Numbered from the stretch's first letter, positions 37,614 to 47,574 are shown. The stretch is DNA of 64,000 bases from Campylobacter sp. MIT 21-1684 (GCF_026241315.1 NZ_JAPHNA010000002.1:90200-154199), one strand, 5' to 3'. Notes: generated from the sequence alone by a model not told the origin. Numbers and translations: made by a program.

Positions 37614-37944
37614 TAGTTTTTGACTTTAAAAAAAGAAGTAAATTCTCATCAAAAACATCAGGAACGATTTTTTCAAACTCTTCAATCTTATGCCATAGAT
37701 CACCAAGGTTATCAACAATCACAACACGACCTTTCTTATTGCTTAAGATGTATTTACTTCCTTGCCATTCTTGGAATTTTAAACCATAGAATTCTAAAAT
37801 ATTTTCAAGAAATTTTACTCTTTCAAGACGTTTTCGCATTCTTTGTTTTTGGTTTTCACCTGAATATATGAGAGTATTTTTTTCTTTGAAATTAACATCA
37901 CTCCAATGAAAAGTACTCATCATTTCTCCACATAAAATACACAT
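37606..37944 (-). CDS. MCILCG-motif small protein of unknown function
   Basis: 112 aa. It starts MCILCGEMMSTFHWSD; the CxxC with further His and Met near the N-terminus is a likely metal or iron-sulfur ligand set. The middle is basic and helical (NQKQRMRKRLERVKFLENIL), the end a mixed alpha/beta segment (WQGSKYILSNKKGRVVIVDNLGDLWHKIEEF). I do not recognise a named family. Its place between the deacetylase-fold gene and the COG0523 GTPase suggests a role in metal handling or in the same pathway. Confidence 0.65.
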   Translation of the reverse strand: MCILCGEMMSTFHWSDVNFKEKNTLIYSGENQKQRMRKRLERVKFLENILEFYGLKFQEWQGSKYILSNKKGRVVIVDNLGDLWHKIEEFEKIVPDVFDENLLLFLKSKTNV

Positions 37945-37961
37945 TTTGTAAGTCTTGTATT

Positions 37962-38843
37962 TTATTTTTTTCTTGGATTTTTTCGCAAGAAATCATTTGC
38001 TATATAATTGAAATTTACCCATTTTACTCCTTCGTGTTTATTAATATGTTCTATAATTCTTTCGTGCATCAATAAAACTTGCGGACGTCCGCTTACATCA
38101 GGATGTATAGTCATAGCAAAGATCGCATATTCATATTCTCTATATACCCAGTCAAACTGATCTATCCACATTTGTCCTATATCTCGCGGTGAGACAAAAC
38201 CAAAACTATTTGGTGATTTTTTAATAAACATCATAGGTGGTAAATCATCTAAATACCAATTTGCAGGAATTTCAACTAAATCTGTTTCTTCTCCTCTAAT
38301 AAGAGGTTTCATCCATTCTTTAGCTTCAGCGCTGTAATCGATTCTTGTCCATTTATCTCCTACACGCACATAATAAGGACTGAAATCGTTGTGCATTAAA
38401 GAATGGTCGTATTTGATTCCGTGTTTGAGTAAAAGTTCGTTTGTAATGTTTGAAAACTCCCACCAAGGTGCCACATAACCACTCGGCTTTTTTCCACTTA
38501 TTTTCTCAATCAATTCTATGCTTTTAAGTAAAACATCTTCTTCTTGTTTGGCACTCATTGCAATAGGATTTTCGTGTGAATATCCGTGAGCTCCTATCTC
38601 GTGTCCAAGATCTACAATCATTTTCATTTGTTCAGGAAAAGTTTCTATAGAATGCCCCGGTGCAAACCAAGTTGCAGGAATGTTGTATTTTTGAAAAAGT
38701 TTTAAAAGTCTAGGGATTCCAATTTCTCCAGCAAAAAGTCCTCTTGAAATATCATCTGGCGAATCTTCTCCTCCATAGCTTCCAAGCCAACCGGCTACCG
38801 CGTCAATATCCACTCCATAAGCAACTAAAATTTCTTTTGCCAT
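37962..38843 (-). CDS. Polysaccharide-deacetylase-fold hydrolase, HP0310/imidase/allantoinase (PuuE) type
   Basis: 293 aa, near-identical over long runs (from memory) to H. pylori HP0310 (PgdA). Metal ligands D14 (YGVDIDAV), H86 and H90 (HGYSH) are present, with the later blocks [10 protein letters not shown] and [14 protein letters not shown]0310 was first described as a peptidoglycan deacetylase, but the same fold and length (293 aa) occur in cyclic-imide hydrolase of Pseudomonas putida and in PuuE allantoinase. There is no signal peptide, so the enzyme is cytosolic, which favours a small-molecule substrate over peptidoglycan. The nitrilase gene lies 2 nt upstream. Confidence 0.85.
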   Translation of the reverse strand: MAKEILVAYGVDIDAVAGWLGSYGGEDSPDDISRGLFAGEIGIPRLLKLFQKYNIPATWFAPGHSIETFPEQMKMIVDLGHEIGAHGYSHENPIAMSAKQEEDVLLKSIELIEKISGKKPSGYVAPWWEFSNITNELLLKHGIKYDHSLMHNDFSPYYVRVGDKWTRIDYSAEAKEWMKPLIRGEETDLVEIPANWYLDDLPPMMFIKKSPNSFGFVSPRDIGQMWIDQFDWVYREYEYAIFAMTIHPDVSGRPQVLLMHERIIEHINKHEGVKWVNFNYIANDFLRKNPRKK

Positions 38844-38845
38844 TT

Positions 38846-39709
38846 TTACTCCTTTTTTTGAGATTGAATTGTATAAATGTTTTGTAGTGTTTTATGATGG
38901 AGTTTAATGTTTAAATCTTGAAGATATGGCAAACTTTGTCTTTGAATTTTACAAATTTCAAGGTCGATTTCTTCACAAAGTATGCCTTCCTCTTCTAAAA
39001 GTTCTTGTAGAATCTCACCTCGAGGATTGATAATTTTTGATTTTCCTCCGAAAAAGAGTTCTTGTGTATTAAGTTTTGAATTCTCTTTCCCACTACGATT
39101 TGCAGCAAGTACAAATACCCCATTTTCTAAAGCTCTTGCACGACTTGCTAGATCCCAAACATATTCTCTAGCTTTTCCAAAAGCAGCAGGGTAGCAAATT
39201 AATTCCGCTCCTTGTAAGGCTAATAGCCTTGCTCCTTCTGCGAAGCCAATTTCATAACAGATTTGCAAACCAAGTTTGAGTTTGTAATGTTCAAATTCAA
39301 GCTCAAACACAGGATAAAGCTTTCCGTGTGCAAATCTTTGTTTTTCATTTGCCCAAAGATAAATTTTTCTATAAATACCAACTAATCCGTCTTTTCCAAG
39401 AATATAAGCTGTATCAAAGAGTTTCTTTCTCTCTTTTTCTATGCTACAACCAACAATATAGCTTTGGTATTTTTTTGCAAGTTCTAGGAGATTTTTTAAG
39501 GTTTGATGTTTGCAATTTTTTAAAGAAAGAGCATAATGTTTGTCTTTATCCTCTACGCAGTACCCGCTATCAAAGAGTTCAGGTAGAACAATAAGCTTTG
39601 CTCCTTGTTCTAAGGCTTTTTGAATCAAAAATAAAGCCTTATCAAGATTATTTTGTATTTCGTATGATGAAGGTGCAAATTGTATGATAGCGACTTTAAG
39701 TTTTCTCAT
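38846..39709 (-). CDS. Carbon-nitrogen hydrolase (nitrilase superfamily amidase)
   Basis: 287 aa with the Glu-Lys-Cys triad E44 (VLPELF), K115 (GIYRKIYLW) and C151 ([18 protein letters not shown]). Cytosolic, no signal peptide. The subgroup contains omega-amidases, N-carbamoyl amidohydrolases and beta-ureidopropionases that split linear amides or ureides. It is the first gene of the operon and 2 nt from a ring-opening-type enzyme, so it may hydrolyse the ring-opened half-amide (inference). The promoter region 39710-39853 is shared divergently with maf. Confidence 0.85.
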   Translation of the reverse strand: MRKLKVAIIQFAPSSYEIQNNLDKALFLIQKALEQGAKLIVLPELFDSGYCVEDKDKHYALSLKNCKHQTLKNLLELAKKYQSYIVGCSIEKERKKLFDTAYILGKDGLVGIYRKIYLWANEKQRFAHGKLYPVFELEFEHYKLKLGLQICYEIGFAEGARLLALQGAELICYPAAFGKAREYVWDLASRARALENGVFVLAANRSGKENSKLNTQELFFGGKSKIINPRGEILQELLEEEGILCEEIDLEICKIQRQSLPYLQDLNIKLHHKTLQNIYTIQSQKKE

Positions 39710-39853
39710 ATTTTTTCATTTTTTATTTGATTGTAGCTTTTTTAGTTGCAATTTTTTATTTATCTCTTGAGTTTTAATTAAAACTTCGTTAGAATGTGTA
39801 ATATAGTTACAAAGTAAGTAAGATTTTTCGTTTTCTTAAGGAAATTATTTAAA

Positions 39854-41774
39854 ATGTTTCACCACGCTTCACAAGAACTTTTTCTTAAAAATTTGAAAGC
39901 TTTGCAAAGAAGCCCTGTATTGATGCAGGATTTACAAAAACTCTCTCAAAGTAAATTTGAAATCCTTGGGGGGGGGGGATTGGTTTTCTTTAAATTGCAT
40001 TAATACTCAAAATTCTTCAACGATATATCAAAACTCACGTACAGAACTTGAAAAAAAATTGCAGCTTTATCAAAGTGAATATCTTTTGTATCCCGTGTTA
40101 TATTTCTATGGCTTTGGAAGCGGTATTTTGTATAAAATTTTATTTGAAAACCCAAACCTTAAACATATTGTTGTTTTTGAGGATGAGACAGAACTTCTGT
40201 ATAGTTTGTTTCATTATATCGATTTTAGTGAAGAGCTTTTGAGTCAAAAATTAATCCTCTTAAATTCTGAAGTACCAATGAGTGATTTAGAATATCTCTG
40301 TCAAATGCCTCTTTTTTGTAATTTTTTGCGAACTTATTTCTTAGATTTGCACAGTGAGTACTATGAGGCTTATAAAGAGCAAGTCATATTAGTGAATCAG
40401 AAAATGCTTCAGGCAATCCGCTTTATTATAACTGCACAAGGTAATGATATTCAAGATGCCTTACAGGGCATAAGTCAATTTATTCACAATATACCAAAAA
40501 TGCTTTATGCTCCTACTTTTTCAAACCTGATTTATACACGAAAGAAAAGCGTGCATACGGCTATTATAGTTTCGACAGGTCCTTCGCTTATGAAACAATT
40601 AAAACTTTTAAAAGAATATCAGCACAAGGCTAGTATTTTTTGTGCTGATTCTGCGTACAGTATACTTGCAAAGTATAGTATTGCGCCTGATTATGTTTTA
40701 ATGAGCGAGAGGACACAGATAACAGCTGATTTGGTGAAACAGCATTATGAAAACATAGATAAAAATATCACTTTCATTCTTTTAGCTCTTGTACATCCTA
40801 AAGTCATAGAATACCTCGAAAATACACAAAGAAAATATCTTTTAATTCCACATCCTTCTTCTTTTGTGAAAGCTTTTGAATTTTTAGGTGAATTTGGCAC
40901 GCTTTCGGCAGGATCTACAGTAGCTTTCAATGCTTTAGAGCTTGCATACCATTTAGAACATACAAATATCATTTTCATTGGACAGGATCTTGCCTATGCT
41001 CAAGATGGAAGCTCGCATCCAAAAGAGTATATCTATGGACAAAATTATGAAAGCAATGAAACAAGAGAACAGGTCTTAGCATATGGAGGAGAGGGTTTTG
41101 TGCAAAGTCAAAGAACTTGGATTCTTTTTAAAAGTACACTTGAAAGATTTATACAAGATAATAAAGATAAGTGTAATTTTTACAATGCTACAGAAGGTGG
41201 GGCAAGAATAAAAAATACAATAGAAAAACCTTTTTTATGGTGCTGTCAGACACTTTTGAATGAAAATTTACAAAAACCTCTTCGTTCTTTCGCTGCTTTA
41301 AAAGAACAAAGAAAAGAAAAACTTTTGATAAAAAGTGCGAAGAAGCTTAGTACTCTTTTGAATCTTTGTGATAGATTTATCAGTGAATTTGAAAAATATT
41401 TGCAAATTTTGGTACAAGATGCTGAAAAAATAGGTACTTTTGTTCATTTTATTGATAATGAAAAACTTATAGAAAATATTTTTGGAAGTATTGATGAAGT
41501 AAGAGAGAAAATTTCTTTGTATTGTTCTAGTGCTTTAAATGAAATTATCGGTGTTTTTATCACGCAATTTGAGCTTAATTTGGCACGAATTTATGTACTA
41601 AACCCACAGAATCAAAATGAAATAATTAATAAAAATATTGTTTTAATTCGTGAACATATTTTTTTACTTGAAGTTTTAATTTCCAATGTGAAACAGGCAA
41701 AAGAAAATATACAGCTTTCTTGCAAGCCCCTAAAAAAAGAATTTGAAAAGAGGAACTTGAAAGCAGTTTTATAA
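39854..41774 (+). CDS. Motility accessory factor (Maf), phase-variable, out of frame in this sequence
   Basis: The natural start ATG 39854 (MFHHASQELFLKNLKAL) has an AAGGAAA site. After 38 codons it meets 11 G (39968-39978) and, as sequenced, stops at TAA 40001 after 49 residues: OFF. With 10 (or 13) G it would join the long downstream frame and give a 639-aa protein. That frame holds the DUF115/Maf core: [45 protein letters not shown] and IIFIGQDLAYAQDG. Maf proteins are needed for flagellin glycosylation with pseudaminic or legionaminic acid derivatives, and phase-variable maf genes control motility in C. jejuni. Otherwise intact. Confidence 0.88.
39968..39978 (+). repeat. 11-G homopolymer tract in maf (frame OFF)
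   Basis: Eleven consecutive G bases following CTT in the natural maf frame. Eleven G reads GGG GGG GGG GGA then TTG GTT and stops; ten G restores GGG GGG GGG GAT TGG into the long frame. It is the second 11-G tract in this window, so length change at each locus is independent ON/OFF switching. Confidence 0.9.
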
Positions 41775-41783
41775 TTTTTCTGT

Positions 41784-41789
41784 ATAATA
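41784..41789 (+). promoter_or_regulatory. -10 box of radA
   Basis: TATAAT preceded by CTG, 15 nt before the radA ATG and after the maf stop, with an AAAGG ribosome site between. It lets radA be expressed whatever the phase of maf. Confidence 0.45.
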
Positions 41790-41804
41790 GCACAAAGGGA
41801 TACA

Positions 41805-43145
41805 ATGGCAAAACAGAAAATACTTTTTGAATGTAATGCTTGTGGTAATCAGCAAAGCAAATGGCTTGGTAAATGCCCAGAATGTGGAGCGTATAACAGC
41901 TTTACTGAGCTAAAACCTGAACAGATTAAAGTTTTACAGCAGCTTTCAAACACAATTTCCAAACCAAGTGAGGCTATTTGTATTGAGGAGGTTGAACTTG
42001 AAAATTTCATACGCATTAGTACTGATGATAGTGAGCTTGATTTAGTTCTTGGAGGAGGTCTTGTTGAAGGTTCTTTGGTGCTTATTGGCGGGAGTCCGGG
42101 TGTTGGTAAATCCACTCTTTTGCTTCAAATAGCCTCAAATTTAGCAAGAAAAAATAAAAAGGTTCTGTATGTAAGTGGAGAGGAGAGTAAAAGTCAGATT
42201 AAGCTTCGTGCTGATAGATTGAATGCAAATGCTTCAAATTTATTTTTGCTTACTGAACTGTGTTTAGAAAATATCATCAATGAGCTTTATAAGAACAGCT
42301 ATGACATACTCATTATAGATTCTATTCAAACTTTATATTCAAATAAAATTACTTCGGCTGCGGGTTCAATTACTCAAGTGCGTGAGATTACTTTTGAATT
42401 AATGAAAATAAGTAAAACTCAAAATATTAGCACTTTTATTATAGGACATATTACAAAAGAAGGAGCTATTGCTGGTCCTCGAATTTTAGAACATATGGTT
42501 GATGTTGTACTGTATTTTGAAGGTGATGTAAGCAAGGAAATTAGACTTTTAAGAGGATTTAAGAATCGTTTTGGAAATACAAGTGAAGTGGGAATTTTTG
42601 AGATGACAACACAAGGACTTGTGAGTGCAAAAGATCTAGCAAATCGTTTCTTTACAAGAGGTAAAGCTATTAGTGGGAGTGCTTTAGGTGTCGTAATGGA
42701 AGGATCTAGAGCCTTAGTACTTGAAATTCAAGCTCTCGTGTGTGAGAGTTCATATCCAAAACGAAGTGCAACCGGATATGAAAAAAACCGACTCGATATG
42801 CTTTTAGCTTTGTTAGAAAGAAAGCTAGGACTTGCTTTGGGGCATTATGATGTTTTTGTGAATGTTAGCGGAGGGGTAAAAGTCAATGAAACAGCAGCTG
42901 ATTTAGCAGTTGTTGCTGCTATACTTTCGAGTTTTAAAAACAGACCTTTAAGTAAGGATAGTGTTTTTATAGGAGAGTTAAGTCTTAATGGAGAGATTCG
43001 AGAAGTTTTTAGTCTTGATACACGTTTAAAGGAGGCAAAGATGCAAAAATTTAAAAATGCTATAATTCCGACAAAACCTTTGGAAGATATAGGGTTAAAA
43101 TACTTTGTAGCAAAAGAACTCAATCAAGTTCTAGAATGGATGTAA
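41805..43145 (+). CDS. radA: DNA repair protein RadA
   Basis: 446 aa. N-terminal zinc finger C10/C13/C24/C27 (CNACGNQQSKWLGKCPECG). Walker A GGSPGVGKST near 95-104, the KNRFG motif (LLRGFKNRFGNTSEVGIFEM) and a Lon-like C-terminal domain (FVNVSGGVKVNETAADLAVVAAIL). It promotes branch migration in homologous recombination. Full length and next to atpB, as I recall for C. jejuni. Confidence 0.96.
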   Translation: MAKQKILFECNACGNQQSKWLGKCPECGAYNSFTELKPEQIKVLQQLSNTISKPSEAICIEEVELENFIRISTDDSELDLVLGGGLVEGSLVLIGGSPGVGKSTLLLQIASNLARKNKKVLYVSGEESKSQIKLRADRLNANASNLFLLTELCLENIINELYKNSYDILIIDSIQTLYSNKITSAAGSITQVREITFELMKISKTQNISTFIIGHITKEGAIAGPRILEHMVDVVLYFEGDVSKEIRLLRGFKNRFGNTSEVGIFEMTTQGLVSAKDLANRFFTRGKAISGSALGVVMEGSRALVLEIQALVCESSYPKRSATGYEKNRLDMLLALLERKLGLALGHYDVFVNVSGGVKVNETAADLAVVAAILSSFKNRPLSKDSVFIGELSLNGEIREVFSLDTRLKEAKMQKFKNAIIPTKPLEDIGLKYFVAKELNQVLEWM

Positions 43146-43186
43146 AGATTCAAATAGTCTTCATAAAATTATAAGCAAGTTCTTGT

Positions 43187-43192
43187 TACAAT
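43187..43192 (+). promoter_or_regulatory. -10 box of atpB
   Basis: TACAAT with an extended TGT before it, 30 nt ahead of the GTG start of atpB. A separate promoter makes sense because radA is constitutive while ATP synthase needs high expression. Confidence 0.5.
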
Positions 43193-43222
43193 AGAAGCAT
43201 TTTTAGTGAAAAGGAATAAGAC

Positions 43223-43903
43223 GTGAAAGATTTATTTTTGTTTAGTTCTTTACTTGATTCAAGTCATACTTTTTCATATTTTTTTCATCTTGGTTTAGTT
43301 GTTTTACTCGCTGTTCTCATCGCTAAAGCAGCAACGCACTCAATGCAACTTGTTCCAAGAGGAATGCAGAATTTAAGTGAAGCTTTTTTAGAAGGTGTTT
43401 TGTCTATGGGACGTGATACTATGGGAAGTGAAAAAGCAGCCAGAAAATATTTTCCTCTTGTCGCAACCTTAGGGATTATGGTTTTTTTAAGTAATATTAT
43501 AGGAATCATTCCGGGTTTTCATTCTCCAAGCGCAAGCTTAAATTTTACTCTTTCTTTGGCTTTGATTGTTTTTGTGTATTATCATTTCGAAGGGATTAGA
43601 GTTCAAGGTTTTTTTAGATATTTTGCCCATTTTATGGGCCCTACTCCAATTTTAGCGCCTTTAATGTTTCCTATTGAAATAGTTTCTCATCTTTCTCGTG
43701 TTGTTTCTTTATCTTTTCGGCTTTTTGGAAATATTAAAGGTGATGATTTATTTTTAATGGTAATTTTAGCGCTTGTACCTTATATAGCACCGCTTCCTGC
43801 TTATGTTCTTCTAGCGTTTATGGCTTTTTTACAAGCTTTTATTTTTATGATTCTTACTTATGTGTATTTAGCAGGTGCGACTATTATTGAGGAAGGTCAT
43901 TGA
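43223..43903 (+). CDS. atpB: ATP synthase F0 subunit a
   Basis: 226 aa from GTG 43223, which has AAAGGAATAAG before it. Five or six membrane helices. The proton-half-channel helix reads [23 protein letters not shown], with the essential Arg, and the last helix has [19 protein letters not shown]. It works with the c ring in proton flow. In this group it lies apart from the rest of the atp genes. It overlaps the next small gene by 4 nt. Confidence 0.93.
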   Translation: MKDLFLFSSLLDSSHTFSYFFHLGLVVLLAVLIAKAATHSMQLVPRGMQNLSEAFLEGVLSMGRDTMGSEKAARKYFPLVATLGIMVFLSNIIGIIPGFHSPSASLNFTLSLALIVFVYYHFEGIRVQGFFRYFAHFMGPTPILAPLMFPIEIVSHLSRVVSLSFRLFGNIKGDDLFLMVILALVPYIAPLPAYVLLAFMAFLQAFIFMILTYVYLAGATIIEEGH

Positions 43904-44112
43904 TTTATATCCTTGATTTTTTTAAAGGTGCTTCTTTGGCTTTAATGTTCTTCGGAGCTTTCTTTTTCTTTTTGTATTTTAATTCTATTTTGTATATTTT
44001 TTTAGGAATGCTTCCGGGTTTTGCCTTGGTTTTGATTTTTATTTTACTCATTCAAAACTATCAACTAAAACAAAAGCAGCACAATAATAAAAAGAAAACA
44101 CAGGATTTTTAA
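43900..44112 (+). CDS. Small membrane protein downstream of atpB
   Basis: 70 aa from TTG 43900, whose first bases overlap the atpB stop (ATTGA). It holds two hydrophobic helices (about residues 10-28 and 32-52) and a basic tail [13 protein letters not shown]. It is probably translated together with atpB. No family is recognised; a role beside ATP synthase subunit a is only suggested by position. Confidence 0.6.
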   Translation: MIYILDFFKGASLALMFFGAFFFFLYFNSILYIFLGMLPGFALVLIFILLIQNYQLKQKQHNNKKKTQDF

Positions 44113-44116
44113 TTTT

Positions 44117-44953
44117 TTACGATTCTTCTTTTAGTAGATATTTTACAGCTTCATAAATTTTTATTGCGGCTTTTGATTTGTTCATAGTATAGAGGTGAAT
44201 CCCATCAACTCCATTGGCTATTAGATCTACAATCTGATCTATAGCATAAGCTATACCTGCATCTTCTAGAGCATTGTTTTCGTATTTTTCTAAAATTTTT
44301 GCAAATTTTGGTGGAATTTTTGCTCCACAGAGTGAAGCGATTTTCAAAACTTGTTTTTTATTTGTAATAGGCATAATCCCAGCATAAATAGGCTTATTAA
44401 TACCTGCTAGAGCACAGTGTTTTTTAAAGGTGTAAAAATCATCGTTGTCGTAAAAAAGTTGGGTAATAAGTTTGTCAGCACCGCATTCTACTTTATGTTT
44501 AAGATTGTGTATATCTTCGATAAAATCAGAGGCTTCATTATGTTTTTCAGGATAGCACGCTGCATAAATTTCAAAATTTCCTTGAGTTTTAATAAAGGAG
44601 ATTAAATCACTTGCATATGAAAAATCAGAGCTTTTTTGCACACCTTCGCATACATCGCCTCGTAAGGCTAATATGCTGTGCAGTTTTTTTTCTTTGCATT
44701 CTTTTAGAATATCTGTAATTTTTTCTTTATTTGTGTGTATGCAGGGCAAATGTACTATGCTTTTAATCCCATATTTATTTTGTATAAGACTTGCAACCTC
44801 TAAAGTGTGTTTTGAATTGACAGAACCGCCAGCTCCAAAGGTAACGCTGATGAAATTCGGCTTTAAAGGTTTTAAGTCGTTTAAAATTTCGTTTAAATTT
44901 TCTATACTTTCGTTTCTGCGAGGTGGAAAAACTTCAAAAGAAAAGCTGCACAT
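44117..44953 (-). CDS. metF: 5,10-methylenetetrahydrofolate reductase
   Basis: 278 aa TIM barrel. CSFSFEVFPPRRNESIENL at the N-terminus (catalytic Glu), SVTFGAGGSVNSKHTLEVA and HLPCIHTNKEKI, then GADKLITQLFYDNDDFYTF are family blocks. It makes 5-methyl-THF, the methyl donor used by MetE, whose gene lies 13 nt upstream on the same strand. The pair forms the methionine operon. Confidence 0.95.
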   Translation of the reverse strand: MCSFSFEVFPPRRNESIENLNEILNDLKPLKPNFISVTFGAGGSVNSKHTLEVASLIQNKYGIKSIVHLPCIHTNKEKITDILKECKEKKLHSILALRGDVCEGVQKSSDFSYASDLISFIKTQGNFEIYAACYPEKHNEASDFIEDIHNLKHKVECGADKLITQLFYDNDDFYTFKKHCALAGINKPIYAGIMPITNKKQVLKIASLCGAKIPPKFAKILEKYENNALEDAGIAYAIDQIVDLIANGVDGIHLYTMNKSKAAIKIYEAVKYLLKEES

Positions 44954-44966
44954 AGAACTTATTCCT

Positions 44967-47240
44967 TTATAGGTATTTTTGACGCACCGTTTTTGTAGCT
45001 TGGACTAAATTTTTGAGAGCATAAATAACCTCTGTATATCCTCTTGTTTTTAAACCACAATCAGGATTAATCCAAATTTGTTCTTTTGGTAATTTCGTAA
45101 TGATTTTTTCAATAGTTTTTTCTATTTCTTCCGCACTAGGAACTCTAGGGCTGTGTATATCATAAACACCAGGACCAACCTCTGTTTGAAAATGAATAGC
45201 TTTTAAAGTATCTAAAAGGCTTAAATTTGATCTTGAGGCTTCGAAGGAAATCACATCAGCATCCATTGCATCGATTTCTTTTAAAATGTCATCAAATTCG
45301 CTATAACACATATGGGTATGAATTTGTGTTTGCTCTTTTACTCCGCTATGGACAAGATTAAAAGCAGGTATAGCCCAGTCCAAATATTCACTATGCCAGT
45401 CGCTTTTTCTTAAAGGCAATTTTTCACGTAAAGCCGCTTCGTCAATTTGTATGATTTTTGTCCCAGCACTCTCCAAATCAAGAACTTCATCTCTAATAGC
45501 TAAAGCGATTTGTTGAGTACTTTCTTTTAAGCTTATATCTTCTCTTGGGAAAGACCAGTTGAGTATAGTAACAGGACCTGTTAACATACCTTTGACTATT
45601 TTTGAACTTAAATTTTGAGCGAATTGTGTCCAAGCGACTGTGATAGGTTTTATTCTTGAAACATCACCCCAAATCACAGGAGGTTTTACACATCTTGTCC
45701 CATAGCTTTGTACCCAACCATTTTGAGTGAAAAGAAATCCTTGTAAATTTTCTCCAAAATATTCGACCATATCATTTCTTTCGAATTCTCCATGTACCAA
45801 AACGTCAAGTCCTATTTCCTCTTGTATGCTTATACATTCTTTAATTTTCTTTTGATTAAATTCGGTATAGTGTGCTTCTGTGATATTTTGCTTTTTAAAA
45901 GCAAGACGAGTGGAACGTACGTCAGAGCTTTGTGGAAAAGAACCTATGGTAGTAGTCGGTAAGAGCGGAAGTTTAAGGAGTTCTCTTTGAGTTTTTTGTC
46001 TCTTTTTAAATTCAGGTTCTCTTTTGAAATCTTTCGCTGTTAAATTTTGCACTCTTTGTTGTACTTTTTCATCATAACGGTTTGGTATATTCTCAAAAAG
46101 AGTTTTATTTTGAATTAAGTATTTATGCTGCTTAGGATCAGAACTTTGCAAGATTTCTTTTAGTTCTTGAAGTTCGTTGAGTTTTTCTTTTGCATAAGCG
46201 AAGTGTTTTTTAAAGCTTTCATCCAACTTCTCTTCAAATTCAACACTATAAGGGATATGCAAAAGCGAGCACGAGGTGTTTAATACAAAATTTGGTGCTT
46301 GTTTTGCAATCTTTTCTATTAAATTTAAGGTTTTTTCGTAATTATTTCTGTAAATGTTTTTGCCATTAACAAGACCTGCAAAAAGGATTTTATCCTTAGC
46401 AAAACCATATTTTTCAAGCAAATTCAAACTCTCTTTTCCTTCGATGAAGTCAAGTCCTAGTCCATCAAAATCACTTTGCAAAAGCTTGGTATAAATGTCT
46501 CTTAAATCCCCAAAATAGCTTTGCAATAAAATTTTTACTTTGCCTTTATATGGTAGGATTTCTTTATAAAAATTTTCAAACAGCTCAATTTCATCTTTTT
46601 GTAAGTCATATACTAAATAAGGTTCATCAATTTGCAACCACTGTACTCCTAAGTCATTAAGCTTTAATAGCAGATCTTTATAGGCTTGAGCAAGTTTTTC
46701 TTTTGCAAGTTTTTTTGTACTTTCGTCTTTAAATTTTGTGAGTTTAAAGAGTGTAAAAATTCCTACTAAGACAGGTTTTGTTTCAATTCCTAATGCTTTA
46801 GCTTCTTCATATTCTTTAAGGATTTTATTTCCTGTTAAAGCAATCGAGTTAGCATCATCACATTCCGGGACAAGGTAGTGGTAATTAGTGTTAAACCATT
46901 TTTTCATTGCTAGGGCAACTTCATCGCCTTTATCTCCTTGATAGCCTCTTGCTTGTGCAAAATATTCATCCAGAGGTTCTAAATGAAGTACTTTATAACG
47001 ATTGGCAACTATATTAAAAAGCACAGCTGTATCTAAAATGGTATCGTAAAATGAAAAATCATTACACGGTATAAAATCAATCCCTGCATTTTTAATGTTT
47101 TCCCAATGTGTTTTTCTAAGACTTTTTCCTAATTCTAAAAGATCTTCTTTTGAGCTTTCATTTTTAAAGTACTTTTCAACACCAAATTTTAATTCTCGAA
47201 AAGCACCTATTCTTGGGTAAGAAATAATCGAATTTTTCAT
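44967..47240 (-). CDS. metE: Cobalamin-independent methionine synthase
   Basis: 757 aa, two (beta/alpha)8 barrels as in all MetE. The N-domain starts SIISYPRIGAFRELKFGVEKYF. The C-terminal catalytic domain has TTIGSFPQSSDVR, the zinc ligands HTHMCYSEF (His, Cys) and the last Cys in CGLKTRGY. It methylates homocysteine with methyl-tetrahydrofolate. It starts an operon with metF and has a long structured leader upstream (47241-47676). Confidence 0.97.
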   Translation of the reverse strand: MKNSIISYPRIGAFRELKFGVEKYFKNESSKEDLLELGKSLRKTHWENIKNAGIDFIPCNDFSFYDTILDTAVLFNIVANRYKVLHLEPLDEYFAQARGYQGDKGDEVALAMKKWFNTNYHYLVPECDDANSIALTGNKILKEYEEAKALGIETKPVLVGIFTLFKLTKFKDESTKKLAKEKLAQAYKDLLLKLNDLGVQWLQIDEPYLVYDLQKDEIELFENFYKEILPYKGKVKILLQSYFGDLRDIYTKLLQSDFDGLGLDFIEGKESLNLLEKYGFAKDKILFAGLVNGKNIYRNNYEKTLNLIEKIAKQAPNFVLNTSCSLLHIPYSVEFEEKLDESFKKHFAYAKEKLNELQELKEILQSSDPKQHKYLIQNKTLFENIPNRYDEKVQQRVQNLTAKDFKREPEFKKRQKTQRELLKLPLLPTTTIGSFPQSSDVRSTRLAFKKQNITEAHYTEFNQKKIKECISIQEEIGLDVLVHGEFERNDMVEYFGENLQGFLFTQNGWVQSYGTRCVKPPVIWGDVSRIKPITVAWTQFAQNLSSKIVKGMLTGPVTILNWSFPREDISLKESTQQIALAIRDEVLDLESAGTKIIQIDEAALREKLPLRKSDWHSEYLDWAIPAFNLVHSGVKEQTQIHTHMCYSEFDDILKEIDAMDADVISFEASRSNLSLLDTLKAIHFQTEVGPGVYDIHSPRVPSAEEIEKTIEKIITKLPKEQIWINPDCGLKTRGYTEVIYALKNLVQATKTVRQKYL

Positions 47241-47429
47241 ATTTTCTCCTTTTTTACTTTTTGGATATATAACACAATATATTTTTTAAACTTGAGAGTA
47301 TATAAAATTTGCTTTAATATCATTCATTTGAGTTTCATTTGGACACTCAAAGCAATCTCATTGTTTAAAAATATAAATTCTAAAAATTATTATATCTATA
47401 TTTTAAAGTGATGTTTTAATAAGGAAAAC

Positions 47430-47447
47430 AAAATTGTAAGCAATTTT
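47430..47447 (-). terminator. AT-rich hairpin with T-tail in the metE leader, possible attenuator
   Basis: On the minus strand: AAAATTG, loop CTTA, CAATTTT, then GTTTT. Seven perfect pairs and a T-run after it make an intrinsic terminator, though weak because AT-rich. It stands between the leader ORFs and metE, so it may stop transcription conditionally. A bulged 7-bp stem just upstream (about 47456-47483; GTAAG..GC / GC..CTTAC) could compete or assist. Confidence 0.45.
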
Positions 47448-47492
47448 ATTAGAGTAAGGCAAAAAATGAAAAGCTCTTACACATTATTTTCC

Positions 47493-47552
47493 TTATCCAC
47501 AAGCCGGACCTTTGGAAGATAATGCCAAGCCAAAGGACGCACTAGATAACAT
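47493..47552 (-). CDS. Second tiny leader ORF upstream of metE
   Basis: A 19-codon ORF, MLSSASFGLALSSKGPACG, beginning at ATG 47552 inside the first leader ORF. A 7-bp inverted repeat (CCTTTGG 47530-47536 read on the minus strand / CCAAAGG 47509-47515) lies within it and encodes the S-F-G and S-K-G parts. The penultimate Cys codon is close to the stop. It is not recognised as a named peptide. The amino-acid flavour (Cys) and position suggest a sensing role, not proven. Confidence 0.4.
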   Translation of the reverse strand: MLSSASFGLALSSKGPACG

Positions 47553-47574
47553 ATATCTGGCACATCAGTTTCAT
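47542..47574 (-). CDS. First leader peptide of metE (Met/Cys codons)
   Basis: A 10-codon ORF, MKLMCQIYVI, with an AAGGAG ribosome site 6 nt before its ATG and a TATAAT promoter about 40 nt upstream (47610-47615). It carries two Met and one Cys codon in five positions. It overlaps the second tiny ORF (47493-47552) in another frame, so translating one would affect the other. This is the arrangement of a methionine- or cysteine-sensing attenuator. Confidence 0.5.
   Translation of the reverse strand: MKLMCQIYVI

Noticed and set aside
37962..38843. Peptidoglycan deacetylase PgdA as sole annotation
   Set aside because: The protein has no signal peptide and its partner is an amidase; the name from HP0310 is kept only as family evidence.
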